From Methylobacterium mesophilicum SR1.6/6 (GTDB lineage Bacteria > Pseudomonadota > Alphaproteobacteria > Rhizobiales > Beijerinckiaceae): a stretch of 64,000 bases of DNA. Below are positions 62,960 through 64,000 of the stretch, one piece after another. How positions within the stretch are numbered: the first letter of the stretch is position 1; every line of letters starts with the position of its first letter. The DNA lies in contig NZ_CP043538.1 in assembly GCF_000364445.2 (NCBI RefSeq), positions 598,501 to 662,500 of the forward strand, in the 5' to 3' direction. The notes beneath the pieces are model-generated. The model was given only the letters and a program-made list of their open reading frames with translations, searched no databases and was not told the DNA's origin. The translations under genes and the position numbers were made by a program.

Positions 62960-64000
62960 TCAGCGGATCACGTTCAGGAGGTCCGACATCATCGTCTGGG
63001 CCGTCGACATGACGCGCGTGTTCGCAGAGTAGGCCTGCTGCGTTACGATCATCTTAGAGAACTCGGTGGCAATGTCGGTATTCGACTGCTCGTTGCTCGC
63101 ACCCGTGATCGTGCTTCCGTCTAGGCCGGCCAGTGGGGGACCCGAGTCGGCCGTCTGCAGGTAGTTGCCTTTCGAATCCGCCTTCAGTCCGTCCGGGTTG
63201 GCGAACTGCGCGATCCCCACCGTGGCCAGCGCCTTCACGGCTCCGTTCGAGAACGTGCCGTTGATCTTGCCGTCCGTACCCACCGCGACGCTCGTCAGCG
63301 TGCCCGACGTGGCGCCGTCCTGGCTCAGCGCGCTGGTGGTCACCGCACCGCTCGAATCGGCGTACTGGGTCAGGCCGCCGGAGATGTCCAACTTCAGGTT
63401 CGTGAAGGTGTAGCCGGAGAACGTATCGCCGCTGAGATCCACGGTGGTGGAGGGCGGCGTGCCGGTCGCCGCCGGGGCCGTGAGCTTGCCGGTCGCATCG
63501 AACGTGAACTGCGTCGGCACGTCCGTCCAGGTCGGGTTGCCCGTCGTGCCGCTGTCGTAGGACAGCTTCCAGGTTGCACCGGTCGCGCTGGTCGAAACCT
63601 GCGTCCAGCGCGTGTTAATCGCCACTGGCGCTCCGCTCGCCGTGTAAGCCGTGATCGAAGGCCCGGCGATGCTGTTCGGCGGCGTTGTCGATGCGCTCGT
63701 GGTCGGCGTCGCCGGAAGGTTGGCAGAGTACGTGATCGTGGTGGTCGGCTGGGCGGGGAGCGTCGGGTTGCCGATGACGATCGGCCCCGAACTGGTGACC
63801 TGGCCGGTGAGCGGGTCGAGGTTGTTGCCGGTCAGGTAACCGCCCGCTCCGTTCATCAGGTAGCCCTCCGCCGTCGGGGCGAAGTCGCCCCGGCGCGTGT
63901 AGGCGTTGGTGCCGCTGAAAGTCGCCGCCCCATTCGCGTCACCGGTCTTCTGCACCACCGTGAAGAAACCCGTCCCGCTGATCGACATGTTGGTCGGCAC
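62960..64000 (-). CDS. flgE: flagellar hook protein FlgE, C-terminal part (5' end outside window)
   Basis: 347 codons of a hook protein, open at the window end. SISGTGFFTVVQ near the start, NAYTRRGDFAPTAEGYLMNGAGGYLTG in the middle and the C-terminal SNVDIATEFSKM-like SNTDIATEFSKMIVTQQAYSANTRVMSTAQTMMSDLL are the D0/D1 parts of FlgE. The Ser/Thr-rich middle is the exposed hook domain. flgK follows 34 bases after the stop on the same strand, so flgE, flgK and flgL form one block in assembly order. Confidence 0.93.
   Translation of the reverse strand: MPTNMSISGTGFFTVVQKTGDANGAATFSGTNAYTRRGDFAPTAEGYLMNGAGGYLTGNNLDPLTGQVTSSGPIVIGNPTLPAQPTTTITYSANLPATPTTSASTTPPNSIAGPSITAYTASGAPVAINTRWTQVSTSATGATWKLSYDSGTTGNPTWTDVPTQFTFDATGKLTAPAATGTPPSTTVDLSGDTFSGYTFTNLKLDISGGLTQYADSSGAVTTSALSQDGATSGTLTSVAVGTDGKINGTFSNGAVKALATVGIAQFANPDGLKADSKGNYLQTADSGPPLAGLDGSTITGASNEQSNTDIATEFSKMIVTQQAYSANTRVMSTAQTMMSDLLNVIR

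Noticed and set aside
1..64000. CRISPR arrays, tRNA or rRNA genes, prophage and insertion sequences
   Set aside because: I looked for regular direct repeats with spacers, cloverleaf-like segments, and transposase or phage proteins, and saw none.

Overview
The window is very GC-rich, densely coded DNA from an alphaproteobacterium of the Hyphomicrobiales (Rhizobiales), most likely Methylobacterium or a close relative. This is an inference from gene content: an oxalyl-CoA oxalate pathway, CtrA next to flagellar genes, a divergent fliX/flgI pair, an alphaproteobacterial DksA with one of four zinc cysteines, a DUF2865 protein, and an EcfG-type (PhyR regulon) promoter motif. I see no rRNA, tRNA, CRISPR array, IS element or prophage.

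Layout. 1-4.9 kb: acetate use (3' end of acs, DUF485 protein, actP) and an MHS-family transporter. 4.9-6.1 kb: a less GC-rich gap with two very small membrane proteins, one behind an EcfG-like promoter. 6.1-14.4 kb: purH, a heparinase-family protein, an orphan ZnuA-type metal-binding protein behind a 17-nt palindrome, a Spy/LTXXQ protein, an MsbA-like ABC exporter and ilvE. 14.4-16.5 kb: a repeat element followed by a large zeta-toxin-like P-loop protein of unknown role. 16.5-22.5 kb: oxalate catabolism (oxlT-oxc, a hydrolase, and on the other strand a PAS protein and frc). 22.9-24.9 kb: a KpsE-like polysaccharide co-polymerase without its transporter, and a stress-protein homologue. 25-31.8 kb: flhA, a YbhN-like membrane protein, fliJ, fliI and divergent ctrA. 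32-45 kb: secreted protease, cysS, small exported proteins, CreA, DUF2865 and OmpA-family envelope proteins, a transporter/methyltransferase pair, a frameshifted gltX, a D-amino-acid-dehydrogenase-like oxidoreductase, and a collagen-like lipoprotein pair. 45.3-48.4 kb: three Tad-type pseudopilin genes. 48.9-55.7 kb: dksA, an MBOAT/SGNH O-acylation pair, a Phd/PIN toxin-antitoxin module, an Hsp70-like protein and a HerA-like ATPase. 55.8-64 kb: flagellar genes (fliX, flgI, rod-binding protein, FlgN-like, flgL, flgK, flgE) around a mini-porin operon.

How the genes work together. Flagellar genes lie in three blocks, and a good CtrA-box match sits in front of flhA, so CtrA at 31 kb may control them. 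Oxalate enters by OxlT, is activated by Frc and decarboxylated by Oxc to formyl-CoA; both oxalate transcription units have TGGTAT-type palindromes upstream that could share a regulator. gltX and flgK are each broken by a missing base in a C-run, which looks more like sequence error than two true pseudogenes.

No single locus is an obvious new system. The best leads are the zeta-like P-loop protein, the EcfG-driven 46-residue Trp-rich membrane peptide, the mini-porin operon, the collagen-like lipoprotein pair, and the two-copy inverted-repeat intergenic element.
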